Assembly (NCBI GenBank): GCA_031277035.1 | Contig: JAISLY010000054.1 | Span: 1 to 62,864, forward strand | From: Coriobacteriales bacterium | Lineage (GTDB): Bacteria > Actinomycetota > Coriobacteriia > Coriobacteriales > UBA8131 | Direction: 5' to 3' | Length of the DNA stretch: 62,864 nucleotides | Part shown: one piece after another, positions 23,927 through 33,005 of the stretch | Layout: the number at the start of each line of letters is the position of its first letter | Numbering within the stretch: position 1 is the stretch's first letter | The notes under the pieces: model-generated | The model's input: the letters and a program-made list of their open reading frames with translations, nothing else | Told to the model about the DNA's origin: nothing | The model's database searches: none | Translations under genes and position numbers: made by a program

Positions 23927-24646
23927 ATGTTATCTGCCACCTCACAGAACACACTGCCCGAGGCCGCTCCTGTGGCCGCCGTCTCCGAGGGCGCTGTCTC
24001 CGAGGCCACCCCCGTGGCTGCCCCTGCGCCCGTCTCGGCGCCCGCGCCCGTCTCGGCGCCCGCACCCGCCCCCAGGGCTGCCGCACCCTCCTCCACGATC
24101 AGGTCACCCTGGCTGATACACTACGATGCCTCCAGCTGCAATGGCTGCGACATCGAGGTGCTGGCCTGCCTGACCCCGATGTATGACGTCGAGCGCTTTG
24201 GCATCATCAACACCGGCAACCCCAAACACGCCGACATCTTTCTTGTCACCGGCAGCGTAAACGAGCGTACCGTCCCGGTCGTTCAGCAGATATATGAGCA
24301 GATGCTTGAGCCCAAGGTCGTCATCGCCTGCGGCGTCTGTGCCTGTACGGGCGGCATCTTCAAGGAGTGCTACAACACGCTCGGCGGGGTTGACGTTGCC
24401 ATTCCGGTGGACGTCTTTGCGCCGGGTTGCGCCGTGCGCCCCGAGGCGATTATCGACGCGGTGGTCGCGGGCCTGGGAATCCTTGAGGAGAAGCGCGTCC
24501 GCTTTGCGGCCGGAGAGCTCAGGGAGCCTGTGGCCCTGCCGGCGGTAAGCGCCGCGGATAAGCTGGTGGATGGCGAGACCGTGCGTGCGCAACATCTCAA
24601 AGCCGCTGCGGCGGCACAGGAACGCAAGGAGCATGATCATGGATAA
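23927..24646 (+). CDS. echC: Ech-type hydrogenase small subunit C (NuoB-like)
   Basis: 239 residues. The core from ~55 has SSCNGCDIEVLACLTP, VTGSVNERT, CGVCACTGGIF and PGCAVRPEAI, the four Cys of the proximal [4Fe-4S] cluster. The first ~55 residues are an Ala/Pro/Val-rich extension with repeated APAPVSAP that has no equivalent in EchC. The gene follows echB by 10 bp and overlaps echD. Confidence 0.94.
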   Translation: MLSATSQNTLPEAAPVAAVSEGAVSEATPVAAPAPVSAPAPVSAPAPAPRAAAPSSTIRSPWLIHYDASSCNGCDIEVLACLTPMYDVERFGIINTGNPKHADIFLVTGSVNERTVPVVQQIYEQMLEPKVVIACGVCACTGGIFKECYNTLGGVDVAIPVDVFAPGCAVRPEAIIDAVVAGLGILEEKRVRFAAGELREPVALPAVSAADKLVDGETVRAQHLKAAAAAQERKEHDHG

Positions 24647-25166
24647 GCCCCAGGTCTTTATCGACATCACCTGCGGTGAGCTGCATGAACGGGTGAGGGA
24701 CTACTGTGCGCGCGGTTGGCATTTCGCAAATCTCTGCGGCTGCACGGTCGATGGCGGGGTGGAACTGATCTACTCCTTCTCAGACGGCCTGCCCGTAGAA
24801 AATCTGCGGCTTGTCACCGATTTGAGCCGTCCCATCGCGTCGGTTTCTGACTGCTTTCCCAATGCCTTTTTCTTTGAGAACGAGACGCACGATCTGTTCG
24901 GCGTGCCGTTCTCGGGCATCTCGATAGATTTTGACGGCACCTTTTACCGGGTCTCCGTCCCCACGCCGATGAATCCCGGCGCGGTGAACAGGGCTGCCCT
25001 CGAGGCTGCTGAGACGAGCGCCACCGCAGTCGCCGAGGCCGCAGTCGCCGAGACGGCCGAGGCCACCGCCGCTGCGCCCACCGCGACCGCTGCCACCGTC
25101 CCCGCCGCTGAGGCCCCCGCCGCCACCCCCGCCGCTTCAAGCGCCCCTTTGGAGGCTGATGCCTGA
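24639..25166 (+). CDS. echD: Ech-type hydrogenase subunit D (NuoC-like)
   Basis: 175 residues. The first ~115 match NuoC/EchD (FPNAFFFENETHDLFGVPFSGI, ending in an FYR segment); the last ~60 are an Ala/Thr/Pro-rich tail (AATPAASSAPLEADA). ATG 24639 is preferred over ATG 24633 because AAGGAG (24626-24631) is better spaced. It overlaps the echC stop and its own stop overlaps echE (ATGG junction). Confidence 0.9.
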   Translation: MDKPQVFIDITCGELHERVRDYCARGWHFANLCGCTVDGGVELIYSFSDGLPVENLRLVTDLSRPIASVSDCFPNAFFFENETHDLFGVPFSGISIDFDGTFYRVSVPTPMNPGAVNRAALEAAETSATAVAEAAVAETAEATAAAPTATAATVPAAEAPAATPAASSAPLEADA

Positions 25167-26254
25167 TGGCCGAGCGCACGATTATTCCTTTTGGGCCGCA
25201 ACATCCGGTTTTGCCGGAGCCGCTGCACCTCGACCTCGTGCTTGAGGACGAGCGCGTTGTGGAGGCCATCCCGCAGATTGGTTTTATCCATCGCGGCCTT
25301 GAGAAGCTGGTCGCGAAAAAGGACTTCCAGCAGTTCGTGCTGGTCGCCGAGCGCATCTGCGGCATCTGCGCCTTTGGCCACAGCCTCGGCTATTCCGAGA
25401 CCGTTGAGGCGCTCATGGGCATCGAGGTTCCCCGACGTGCCGAGTACCTGCGCGTCATCTGGCACGAGCTCTCCCGTATCCACAGCCATCTGCTCTGGCT
25501 TGGCCTTCTGGCCGACGCCTTTGGTTACGAGAACCTCTTCATGCAGTGCTGGCGTCTGCGCGAGTACGTGCTTGACATCTTTGAGGCGACCACCGGCGGG
25601 CGCGTTATCCTGACCGCCTGCAAGGTGGGCGGCGTGGAGCAGGACATCGAGGATGGAGAGCTGGCCGGCATCGTGCGCGTCCTTGACGGTATGCGGGCGG
25701 AGTATGGCGAGCTGCTGCGCACCTTTCTCAAGGATCGCTCGGTCAAAAGCCGTCTGGTGGGCGTTGGCCATCTGACAAAGGAGCAGGCGCACGAGTTTGC
25801 CTGTGTGGGGCCCTTCGGACGCGCCTCGGGCATCGAGGAGGACATCCGCCTGTTTGGCTTTGGCGCCTATGGCGATCTGAGCAACTTTGAACCGGTGGTT
25901 TCGCAGGATGGCGACGGCTACGCGCGCTCGGAGGTGCGTGCTCGCGAGATACTTCAGTCCATCGACATCATCAAGGAGCTTGTGGAGAAGATTCCCGCAG
26001 GCCCCATCGACCAGAAGATTAAAGACGTGCCCGCTGAGGGCGCCTATGCGGTCTCGCGTCTCGAACAGCCGCGTGGCGAGTGCTTCTATTTTGCTAAAGG
26101 AAATGGCACAAAGTTTCTGGAGCGCTTCCGCATTCGCACGCCGACCTCGCAAAACATTGCGGGCATGGTACACACCCTGCAAGGATGCGACCTTGCCGAC
26201 GTGCCGCTCAACGTTTTGACCATCGACCCCTGTATCAGCTGCACGGAAAGGTGA
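25166..26254 (+). CDS. echE: Ech-type [NiFe] hydrogenase large subunit E
   Basis: 362 residues. All four nickel-ligand cysteines are present: ERICGICAFGHS (~65) and DPCISCTER at the very C-terminus. A true hydrogenase is therefore predicted rather than a complex-I relative that has lost the site. The C-terminus ends right after the second motif, as in Ech, with no cleavable His extension. The maturation genes (hyp) are not in the window. IGFIHRGLEKL and RIHSHLLWLG are further family signatures. Confidence 0.95.
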   Translation: MAERTIIPFGPQHPVLPEPLHLDLVLEDERVVEAIPQIGFIHRGLEKLVAKKDFQQFVLVAERICGICAFGHSLGYSETVEALMGIEVPRRAEYLRVIWHELSRIHSHLLWLGLLADAFGYENLFMQCWRLREYVLDIFEATTGGRVILTACKVGGVEQDIEDGELAGIVRVLDGMRAEYGELLRTFLKDRSVKSRLVGVGHLTKEQAHEFACVGPFGRASGIEEDIRLFGFGAYGDLSNFEPVVSQDGDGYARSEVRAREILQSIDIIKELVEKIPAGPIDQKIKDVPAEGAYAVSRLEQPRGECFYFAKGNGTKFLERFRIRTPTSQNIAGMVHTLQGCDLADVPLNVLTIDPCISCTER

Positions 26255-26263
26255 GGTTGCGCC

Positions 26264-26644
26264 ATGGGCTCCTTCCATCTGGCAAAGATGTCGCTGCGTA
26301 ACGCATTCAAGAAGCCGGCGACAAAGATGTATCCCGTCGTTGCGCCCACTTTCACGTCGCGCTCCAAGGGCCATGTCGCAAACGACATCGAGAACTGCAT
26401 CTTCTGTGGTCTGTGTCAGCGGCGTTGTCCGACGCACGCGATTTCTGTGAACAAGGACGAGACGAGTTGGGCCATCGACCGCTTCAGCTGTATTCAGTGC
26501 CTCAGCTGTGTGCGTATCTGCCCAAAGAAGTGCCTGAGCATGGCTCCCCAGTACACGCTCCCGGCGACTGAGAAGTCCACCGAGACCTTTTATAAGCCCG
26601 AGCAGGCGGCAATGTCGCCCGTGAATACAGAAAGGCCTGAATAA
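26264..26644 (+). CDS. echF: Ech-type hydrogenase ferredoxin subunit F
   Basis: 126 residues with two [4Fe-4S] motifs, CIFCGLCQRRCPTHA (~45) and CIQCLSCVRICPKKC (~75), as in EchF/NuoI. It accepts electrons from soluble ferredoxin and passes them to EchC. It is the final gene of the ech operon, 9 bp after echE. The tail is polar. Confidence 0.93.
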   Translation: MGSFHLAKMSLRNAFKKPATKMYPVVAPTFTSRSKGHVANDIENCIFCGLCQRRCPTHAISVNKDETSWAIDRFSCIQCLSCVRICPKKCLSMAPQYTLPATEKSTETFYKPEQAAMSPVNTERPE

Positions 26645-26702
26645 CGCTATACTGTGTCCTGTCAGGAATCGAAGGGGCGCTCTTTTCTTTGAGGAACACA
26701 GC

Positions 26703-27434
26703 GTGAAACAGGAAGTCACCAACAAGGTCTTTACCGTTGCCAACCTGCTCTCTTTTCTTCGGCTGCTCCTGCTGCCGGTCTTTTTCGTGCTGTTTGTCGT
26801 CTACCGGCAAGACCTGCTCGCCTTTATCGTCCTGCTTGTCGCGGCGCTGACCGACCTGTTCGACGGCCATATCGCCCGTGCCACGCACACCGTCTCACGG
26901 CTCGGTCAACTGCTCGATCCCTTTGTTGACCGCGTCTTTATCGTCATCGCGGTTATCGCGGTCTTTCTCGCTGACCGTCTGCCGCTGTGGCTTCTGCTCG
27001 TGCTGCTGGGGCGCGATGTGGTGATGCTTGGCCTGACCATCTATCAGAAGTACCGCTTCAATCACAACTTTAAGGTCGTCTTTCTCGGCAAGGTGGCAAC
27101 CGTCTTTATGATGAGCGGCTTTTGCTCGCTGGTTCTCTGGTGGCCCATCCTGCCCGGCGCGGACATCCTGGAACTTGATGCCCTGCCCGGTTGGGGCGCA
27201 GAGCAGGCCCCGCTTGGCTTCTGGCTCCTTTACGTCGGCGTTGTTATTTCGTGGATAACGGTGGGCATCTACTGCTACAAGGGGAGCAGGCCAGCCCCCT
27301 TCTCAGCAGACTCCTCCTCGGAAGACTCCTCCTCGCTAGCCCCCTCCCCATCAGATTTGCCTCCTGCGACCCAGGCTTCTGCACAAGCCGCCTCAGACGA
27401 CACCCCTCCCGCTGCTTTTGAGGAGAGACGATGA
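26703..27434 (+). CDS. pgsA: CDP-alcohol phosphatidyltransferase (PgsA-like)
   Basis: 243 residues. The CDP-alcohol motif DLFDGHIARATHTVSRLGQLLDPFVDR, read as D-G-x2-A-R...G-x3-D-x3-D, is intact at ~48-74. About five membrane spans follow. The reaction is probably CDP-diacylglycerol plus glycerol-3-phosphate to PG-phosphate, but the exact alcohol is not certain. The last ~45 residues are a Ser/Pro/Ala-rich tail (SSSEDSSSLAPSPSD), another low-complexity extension. GTG 26703 has a GAGGA-type SD. It overlaps the VanW gene by ATGA. Confidence 0.85.
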   Translation: MKQEVTNKVFTVANLLSFLRLLLLPVFFVLFVVYRQDLLAFIVLLVAALTDLFDGHIARATHTVSRLGQLLDPFVDRVFIVIAVIAVFLADRLPLWLLLVLLGRDVVMLGLTIYQKYRFNHNFKVVFLGKVATVFMMSGFCSLVLWWPILPGADILELDALPGWGAEQAPLGFWLLYVGVVISWITVGIYCYKGSRPAPFSADSSSEDSSSLAPSPSDLPPATQASAQAASDDTPPAAFEERR

Positions 27435-29593
27435 GCCCTCGGAAGATCACACCCCGGCGCGTCGGCGAGGCAGGCGGCCGCCCGGGCGCGCGGCGCACAC
27501 GCACCCCCGGTGACGCCCGAGCCCCTCGCACACACACCGCGCGCCCTGATGTCGCCGCTCGCTCATCATCCAGCAATCGCGCCCCACACGCCGCGCGCCC
27601 TGATGTCGCCGCTCGCCGCCGCACCACCTCCCTTGGCGACCAGCCCACCTCGACGCGCCGGGGTGGCGGGCAAAGCGGTAGGCGCCCTTTACGCACGCTG
27701 GCAAAACCTCGGGCCGAGGGCTTTGTCGGTGTGCTCGCCAACATTCTCGACACGCCCTTTAAGCTGCGTCTCGCCCTCATACTGCTTGCCATCGTCGTGC
27801 TTGTCCTGGCCCTTACGACCATCGACGTGGCCCGCAGCTGGGGCAAGGTGCATCCGGGTGTGAGCGTCGCCGGTATCGAGGTCGGCGGACTGAGCCAAAG
27901 CGAGGCCGCCGCGCTCATCGACGCGGAACTTGGCGCACGCATCAGCAACGCGCCCGTGGATCTCTTTGACGACGCCCAGGGCGCCAAGCTTGGGGCCACC
28001 GAGGCCACGGTCGAAATCAACGGCACCGCCGATGCCTACGGCGAGGTGCCCGAGGTCGCCGACAGCCACTCATGGCGCATCACCTCGGTCACCATCGGAG
28101 CCAGCGTCGATTCGCAGGCTCTGGCGCAGGAGGCCTACCGCATCGGACGTGGCGCGAATTTTCTTCCGGGACGTCTCAGAGCCAGCACGGTTGGCGTTGC
28201 GCTGCCCGGTTCGCTGGTCTATGGCGACTCCCAGCTTGCCGCGCTTGAGGACCTGCTCACGACGGCGCTTGGCGTTCAGGAAAGCGACGCGGACATCGCG
28301 TTTGGCGAGGAGGGTTTTGTCGTCGTGCCTGCCGTCGTGGGACGCAGCGTGGACCATGCGGTCTTTATCGAAGCGCTGAACGAAGCCTTCTTAAACGCGA
28401 CCTACAGGGCCGTTGTGCCGATGACCACCGTGCCGGTCCTCATCGACGACGACGAAGCCGCCCGCGCCGCCCAGATGGTTCAGGCGGCCATTGCCGAGCC
28501 GGTGGCGCTCGTCTATGAGAACGAGGACAGCTGGCAGGTCATCGCAGAGCAGCTTGGAAGCTGGATCGATACCTCTATCGCGCCGCCAGCCGAGGAGGGC
28601 GCTCGGTCAACGCTCGTGCCCTTTGTGGCCCCCGAGCTGGTACAGCAGGGCCTGGGAGAGGTCATCGGCGATCGCGACCCCGGCATCGCTCCGCAAAACG
28701 CGAAGTTTGTCATCGACGGCGATTCGATACAGATCAGCCCCTCCACCGATGGCACCGGCATCGACTACGCCAAGGTGGCGGCAGACTTTAACACCATCCT
28801 CTTTGAGCAGCCGGACTCCGTGCGCAAGGTCAACCTGACGATTTCGACCCTGCGCCCGAGCATTACGACGGCCGATGCCGAGGGCATGGGGGTTGTCGAG
28901 AGAATCGCCTCCTACACGACCGAATACCCGCTTGCCTCAAACCCCAAGATTGCCAATATCCACCTCGCTGCCGACCTCATCAACAATTCCCTTGTTGAGC
29001 CGGGCGGCATCTGGTCTTTTAACGAGACGACGGGGGAGTGCAACGCCGAGCGCGGTTTTCAGAGCGCGACGAGCATCTCGGGCGGGGAGTATGTCGACGA
29101 GATTGGCGGGGGTATCTGCCAGGTGGCGACCACAATCTTTAACGCGGTCTTTAACGCCGGCCTGCCCATCGAGGAGCGCGTGAACCACGGCTACTACCTG
29201 CTCTCCTATCCCCCCGGGCGCGACGCGACGGTCTCCTGGCCTTCTCCGGATCTCAAGTTTTCCAACGACACAGGCTACTGGATTCTCTTGAGCATGACCT
29301 ATACCGACGACAGCGTGACCGCGACGCTGTGGGGCACGAATCCGGGCTATATTGTCGAGAGCGAGGACAGCGGCTTTGTTGACCGGGTGACCTTTGAGCA
29401 TGTGGAGATTGAGGACCCCGAGATGTATGAGGGCGAGACGGAGATCAGGCAGTATGGCGCTGATGGAAGGACCATCTCGGTGCGGCGCTATGTGTATAAC
29501 AGCTCCGGCGAACTCATCCGCGACGCGACCTTCCGGTCGGTCTACGCGCCCGAAGATGAGATTGTCGCCCTCGGCACCAAGGTAGCTGAGTAG
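27431..29593 (+). CDS. VanW-family membrane-anchored protein with peptidoglycan-binding-like domains
   Basis: 720 residues. A basic Arg/Pro/Ala-rich cytoplasmic tail of ~100 residues precedes one membrane span (~108-130). Extracellular tandem domains of the YoaR/PG_binding_4 type (~150-440) lead to a VanW domain: ...WSFNETTGECNAERGF, EIGGGICQVATTIFNAVF, YPPGRDATV (~515-640). A G5-like C-terminal piece closes it (~645-720). Family knowledge: found in Gram-positive envelopes; biochemical role unclear. Within the tail, CCGCGCGCCCTGATGTCGCC-type 26-bp segments repeat at 27537-27562 and 27591-27616. Coupled to the phosphatidyltransferase gene. Confidence 0.88.
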   Translation: MSPRKITPRRVGEAGGRPGARRTRTPGDARAPRTHTARPDVAARSSSSNRAPHAARPDVAARRRTTSLGDQPTSTRRGGGQSGRRPLRTLAKPRAEGFVGVLANILDTPFKLRLALILLAIVVLVLALTTIDVARSWGKVHPGVSVAGIEVGGLSQSEAAALIDAELGARISNAPVDLFDDAQGAKLGATEATVEINGTADAYGEVPEVADSHSWRITSVTIGASVDSQALAQEAYRIGRGANFLPGRLRASTVGVALPGSLVYGDSQLAALEDLLTTALGVQESDADIAFGEEGFVVVPAVVGRSVDHAVFIEALNEAFLNATYRAVVPMTTVPVLIDDDEAARAAQMVQAAIAEPVALVYENEDSWQVIAEQLGSWIDTSIAPPAEEGARSTLVPFVAPELVQQGLGEVIGDRDPGIAPQNAKFVIDGDSIQISPSTDGTGIDYAKVAADFNTILFEQPDSVRKVNLTISTLRPSITTADAEGMGVVERIASYTTEYPLASNPKIANIHLAADLINNSLVEPGGIWSFNETTGECNAERGFQSATSISGGEYVDEIGGGICQVATTIFNAVFNAGLPIEERVNHGYYLLSYPPGRDATVSWPSPDLKFSNDTGYWILLSMTYTDDSVTATLWGTNPGYIVESEDSGFVDRVTFEHVEIEDPEMYEGETEIRQYGADGRTISVRRYVYNSSGELIRDATFRSVYAPEDEIVALGTKVAE

Positions 29594-29655
29594 ACGGCAG
29601 GAAGTTCTAACCACGAGGCAACGGAAGAAAGAAGGTAAAGGTGAGGGAGCGGGCG

Positions 29656-31002
29656 ATGGAGGCACAGAGAACCGATACAGACGTCTGGGAGGAGAAGTTC
29701 TTCCAGCCTGAGATTGAGAAAATGGCGCGTGCAGACCTTGAGGCCTTACAGCTTGAGCGTCTGAAGACGACGGTGGCACGCTGCTGGGAGGCGATACCCT
29801 TTTATCGCAGGGCGTTTGACGAACGGGGGATCAGGCCCTCCGATGTGACGCGGCTTGAGGATTTGCGTCGCCTGCCCTTTACCACGAAGCAGGACATGCG
29901 CGAGGCCTATCCCTTCGACCTCTTTGCCATTCCGGTCGACGATGAGCGCGTACAGCGTCTGCATGCCTCCTCCGGCACCACCGGCAACGCGACGGTCGTC
30001 GGTTACACCCAAAACGACATCGACGTCTGGGGTGACACCTTTGCGCGTGCCATCGCCCAGGTGGGCGGCGACGCGCATTCGGTCCTGCAGGTCTCCTACG
30101 GCTACGGCCTGTTTACCGGTGGGCTTGGCGCACACGAGGGCGGCATTCGGATGCACTCGACGATTCTGCCGATGAGCAGCGGTAACACGAAGCGCCAGGT
30201 GCAGATGATGAAGGATTTTGGCGTGGACATCCTGGCCTGCACACCATCGTATGCTCTCTTGATAGCAGATACTGCCCTTGAGATGGGTTACCATCCTGCA
30301 ACGGAGTTTCGCATCTCGGGTGCCATCTGTGGAGCTGAGCCCTGTTCGGAGGGTATGCGTCGTGAGATTGAGGAGAAGCTCGGCGTCACGCTCGTTGACA
30401 TCTATGGCCTTTCCGAGGTCATGGGGCCCGGCGTCAGCTGCGAGTGCCACTACCAGGACGGCCTGCATGTCGCCGAGGACCATTTCATCATCGAGATACT
30501 CGACCCCGACACCCTCGAGCCGATGCCCGATGGCGAGTACGGCGAGGTGGTCTTTACCACGCTTTCCAAGGAGTGCTCGCCGCTCATCCGCTATCGAACG
30601 CGCGACATCAGCCGTATCCTGCCGGGCACCTGCCGCTGCGGACGGACGCTTCGGCGCATGGACAGGGTGAGTGGCCGCACCGACGACATGCTCATCATCC
30701 GCGGCGTAAACGTCTTTCCCAGTCAGTTCCAGGAGGTGTTGGCGAGCTTTGAGGAGGTCACCTCCTACTATCAGATTATCCTGAGCTCACAGGGCCCCCT
30801 CGATCACGTGCTGCTCAAGGTCGAGACGGTGCCCGAGTTCGATTTCGACGAGATTCGCCGGATAGAGGATCTGCAGAGGCGAATCAACTCAGAGCTGAAG
30901 AGCAACCTGCAGGTCAGCGTCGAGGTCAGGGTTGTGGAGCCGAAATCGATTGAGCGCAGCGAGGGCAAGGCAAAGCGCGTGGTCGATCTCCGCTCAAACT
31001 GA
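29656..31002 (+). CDS. paaK: Phenylacetate-CoA ligase family protein 1
   Basis: 448 residues of the PaaK family. RLHASSGTTGNATVVGYT is the P-loop, FGYG-equivalent QVSYGYGLFTGG follows, YGLSEVMGPGVSCEC (~255) is the adenylate motif, YRTRDISRI and GRTDDMLIIRGVNVFPSQ the hinge, and a C-terminal Lys lies in SEGKAKRV. It activates an aryl acid (phenylacetate, indoleacetate or similar) to its CoA ester. In anaerobes such genes accompany amino-acid-derived aryl acid metabolism. ATG 29656 follows GAGGGAG; GTG 29641 is an alternative. The next gene is an ACT-domain protein. Confidence 0.92.
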   Translation: MEAQRTDTDVWEEKFFQPEIEKMARADLEALQLERLKTTVARCWEAIPFYRRAFDERGIRPSDVTRLEDLRRLPFTTKQDMREAYPFDLFAIPVDDERVQRLHASSGTTGNATVVGYTQNDIDVWGDTFARAIAQVGGDAHSVLQVSYGYGLFTGGLGAHEGGIRMHSTILPMSSGNTKRQVQMMKDFGVDILACTPSYALLIADTALEMGYHPATEFRISGAICGAEPCSEGMRREIEEKLGVTLVDIYGLSEVMGPGVSCECHYQDGLHVAEDHFIIEILDPDTLEPMPDGEYGEVVFTTLSKECSPLIRYRTRDISRILPGTCRCGRTLRRMDRVSGRTDDMLIIRGVNVFPSQFQEVLASFEEVTSYYQIILSSQGPLDHVLLKVETVPEFDFDEIRRIEDLQRRINSELKSNLQVSVEVRVVEPKSIERSEGKAKRVVDLRSN

Positions 31003-31091
31003 GCGACCAGGATGTTGAGAACCCGAGCGGCCAGGATGTTGAAAACCCGAGCGGCCAGGTCTTGCCAACCGGGCGGCCAGGACGTTGAGAA
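31001..31091. repeat. 24-bp tandem repeat after paaK 1
   Basis: Four imperfect copies of a 24-bp unit of the form GAGCGGCCAGGATGTTGAAA plus ACCC, starting at the paaK stop codon and ending before the RBS of the ACT gene. Non-coding; no spacers, so not CRISPR. Confidence 0.85.
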
Positions 31092-31118
31092 GCGAAACGG
31101 AAGAGAAAGGCTGTCGCC

Positions 31119-31565
31119 ATGATTGATCAGATAACCGTCTTTCTGGAAAATGAAAAGGGTCGGCTTGCCGCGCTGGCGCACACCATCGGCGAGGCGGGCA
31201 TCTCAATGCACGCCCTGACCGTGGCGGACACCTCCGAGTACGGTGTCGTGCGCATCATTGCCGATACGCCGACAAGGGTTCATACGATTCTGAGCGAGAA
31301 GGGGTTTCGCGTTGCGCTGACCAAGGTGTTCGCGGTCGAGGTACCCGACCACGCCGGCGGCCTGGCCACCCTGCTTGACGCCCTCGATCGGGCCGATCTG
31401 AATGTGGAGTACGCCTATTGCTTTGCCCTGGCAAACGACAGGGCGGTCGATGTCCTGCGCATCGACGCGCACGAGGCGGCCGAGAAGGTTATCACCACCG
31501 CCGGCTTTCGCATCATGCGACCCGACGAACTGTACGTGCCAGAGCCGTATACGCAGGAGGCCTGA
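31119..31565 (+). CDS. Tandem ACT-domain protein 1
   Basis: 148 residues forming two ACT domains (~3-70 and 72-140): ITVFLENEKGRLAALAHTIGEAGISMHAL and VEVPDHAGGLATLLDALDRADLNVEYAY. ACT domains bind amino acids. Stand-alone tandem ACT proteins typically lie beside paaK in anaerobes, presumably sensing the aromatic amino acid. The paralogue at 33503-33943 has the same partner in reversed gene order. Confidence 0.9.
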   Translation: MIDQITVFLENEKGRLAALAHTIGEAGISMHALTVADTSEYGVVRIIADTPTRVHTILSEKGFRVALTKVFAVEVPDHAGGLATLLDALDRADLNVEYAYCFALANDRAVDVLRIDAHEAAEKVITTAGFRIMRPDELYVPEPYTQEA

Positions 31566-31573
31566 CGGATCGT

Positions 31574-32845
31574 ATGCCCCAGGGCTCCCTTCGCCGTTCT
31601 CGCGCGCTGTGCGCACTGCTCCTTGCGCTTCTGATTTTCTCGTCAGGTGTACCGGGGTCGGCGCCGTATCGCGCCTTTGCCGATGTCCGCGAGAGCGACC
31701 GTATCGGCACCGAGCGGTTGGATGCCGTAGACCCGCCGATTTTAGACGCGCCCGACATCGCCGCCGACTACGCTGCCCTTGCGACCGAGGAGGGCGTCAT
31801 CCTGTGGGAGCGTGGCGGTGAGGTCTCGGTTCCGATGGCATCCATGACCAAGCTCATGACCGCCGTCGTTGCCCTGGAGCACTGCGACCCCGAAACACCG
31901 ATGCTCGTCACCTACGGGGCCGCGACCGCTGACGGTTCAAGCGCCAGCCTCTGGGAGGGCGACACGACGACCTTTCACGACCTTTTGATTGGCATGATGG
32001 TGCCCTCGGGCAACGACGCCGCCCTGGCCATCGCCGAGAATGTCGCGGGCACCGAGTTTGCCTTTGTCGATTTGATGAACGAGAAGGCGGCCGAACTCAG
32101 CATGACCAGCTCGCACTTCTCCAACGCTTCGGGGATTATCGACGAGGAAAACTACACGACGCCGCGTGACTACCTGCTGCTCGTGCGCCATGCGATGCAG
32201 CAGCCGCTTTTGCGCGAGGTCGTCGGCCAGCCAGAGGCCTGGGCGTATTTTGGAGGGCGCGAGGAGCATTTTGTCTCGACCAATCAACTCTTTCACATGA
32301 TGGAAGGCGTCACAGGCATCAAGACGGGCTTTACCGATGCCGCCGGCTACTGCTTCGTGGGAGCGGTAAAGCGCGGCGACCTTGAGCTGTACGCGGTCAT
32401 CTTTCATTCCAGCGACGAGAACCAGCGCTTCTTGGACGCCCAGACCCTGCTTGAATGGGGTTTTACGCATTACCGTTCTGTCGAACTGATCAAAAGCGAG
32501 ACCCCCGTTGCCGAACTTGCCCTCTTGAGCTGGATTGACAAAAGCGTGGAGGTCTGTGCGGCTGCGCGTGTTGAGGTCAGCGTCTTTGACTACGCCGGGC
32601 CGATAACCCAGGAACTCGAGCTTGCCGAGTGGGAGGGCACGGTTGTCAAGGGCGATGTGGTGGGCAGCATCATCTGGAGCCAGGGTGGCGAGGTGCTTGC
32701 GACCTGCGACGCCCTTGCTGTGCGAACCGTGCCCGAACCGGATTTCTGGGAGGGTGTGGGCATCAGCCTCAAACGCTTCTGGGGCGGCCTGTTTGGCGAC
32801 CCTGCGCATCTGGAGACCAAAATCCTGCTCCCCGAGATATTCTGA
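31574..32845 (+). CDS. D-alanyl-D-alanine carboxypeptidase (PBP5-like)
   Basis: 423 residues. Signal peptide (ALCALLLALLIFSSGVPGSA, ~10-30); serine peptidase S11 motifs SMTK (~90), SGN (VPSGNDAALAIAE, ~147) and KTG (IKTGFTDAAGYCF, ~250). A C-terminal PBP5_C-like beta domain (~305-390) and a hydrophobic/amphipathic tail (EGVGISLKRFWGGLFG) could associate it with the membrane. It trims D-Ala from peptidoglycan pentapeptides outside the membrane. ATG 31574 lies 8 bp after the ACT gene stop; the frame upstream of it overlaps that gene. Confidence 0.92.
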   Translation: MPQGSLRRSRALCALLLALLIFSSGVPGSAPYRAFADVRESDRIGTERLDAVDPPILDAPDIAADYAALATEEGVILWERGGEVSVPMASMTKLMTAVVALEHCDPETPMLVTYGAATADGSSASLWEGDTTTFHDLLIGMMVPSGNDAALAIAENVAGTEFAFVDLMNEKAAELSMTSSHFSNASGIIDEENYTTPRDYLLLVRHAMQQPLLREVVGQPEAWAYFGGREEHFVSTNQLFHMMEGVTGIKTGFTDAAGYCFVGAVKRGDLELYAVIFHSSDENQRFLDAQTLLEWGFTHYRSVELIKSETPVAELALLSWIDKSVEVCAAARVEVSVFDYAGPITQELELAEWEGTVVKGDVVGSIIWSQGGEVLATCDALAVRTVPEPDFWEGVGISLKRFWGGLFGDPAHLETKILLPEIF

Positions 32846-33005
32846 GCGGCAGGTGGCGCCGCCGCGCCGCCGCACTGCCGCGCCGCTGCCAGCCTCGCCG
32901 CCTGCGCCCGCCCCCGCGCTCGCGCCACCTGCCGCTGGCGCGATTTGACAACCCTGCTACAATGCCAAGAGGCGTTTGAATCCAGCTTTTGTTATGAGGT
33001 CGAAC

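Noticed and set aside
24944-26743. 599-codon antisense frame over echD-echF
   Set aside because: Covers four recognisable Ech genes on the other strand; no family features of its own.
31001-31091. CRISPR array
   Set aside because: Tandem copies without unique spacers and no cas genes nearby. The same holds for the repeats at 39278-39417 and 62335-62390.
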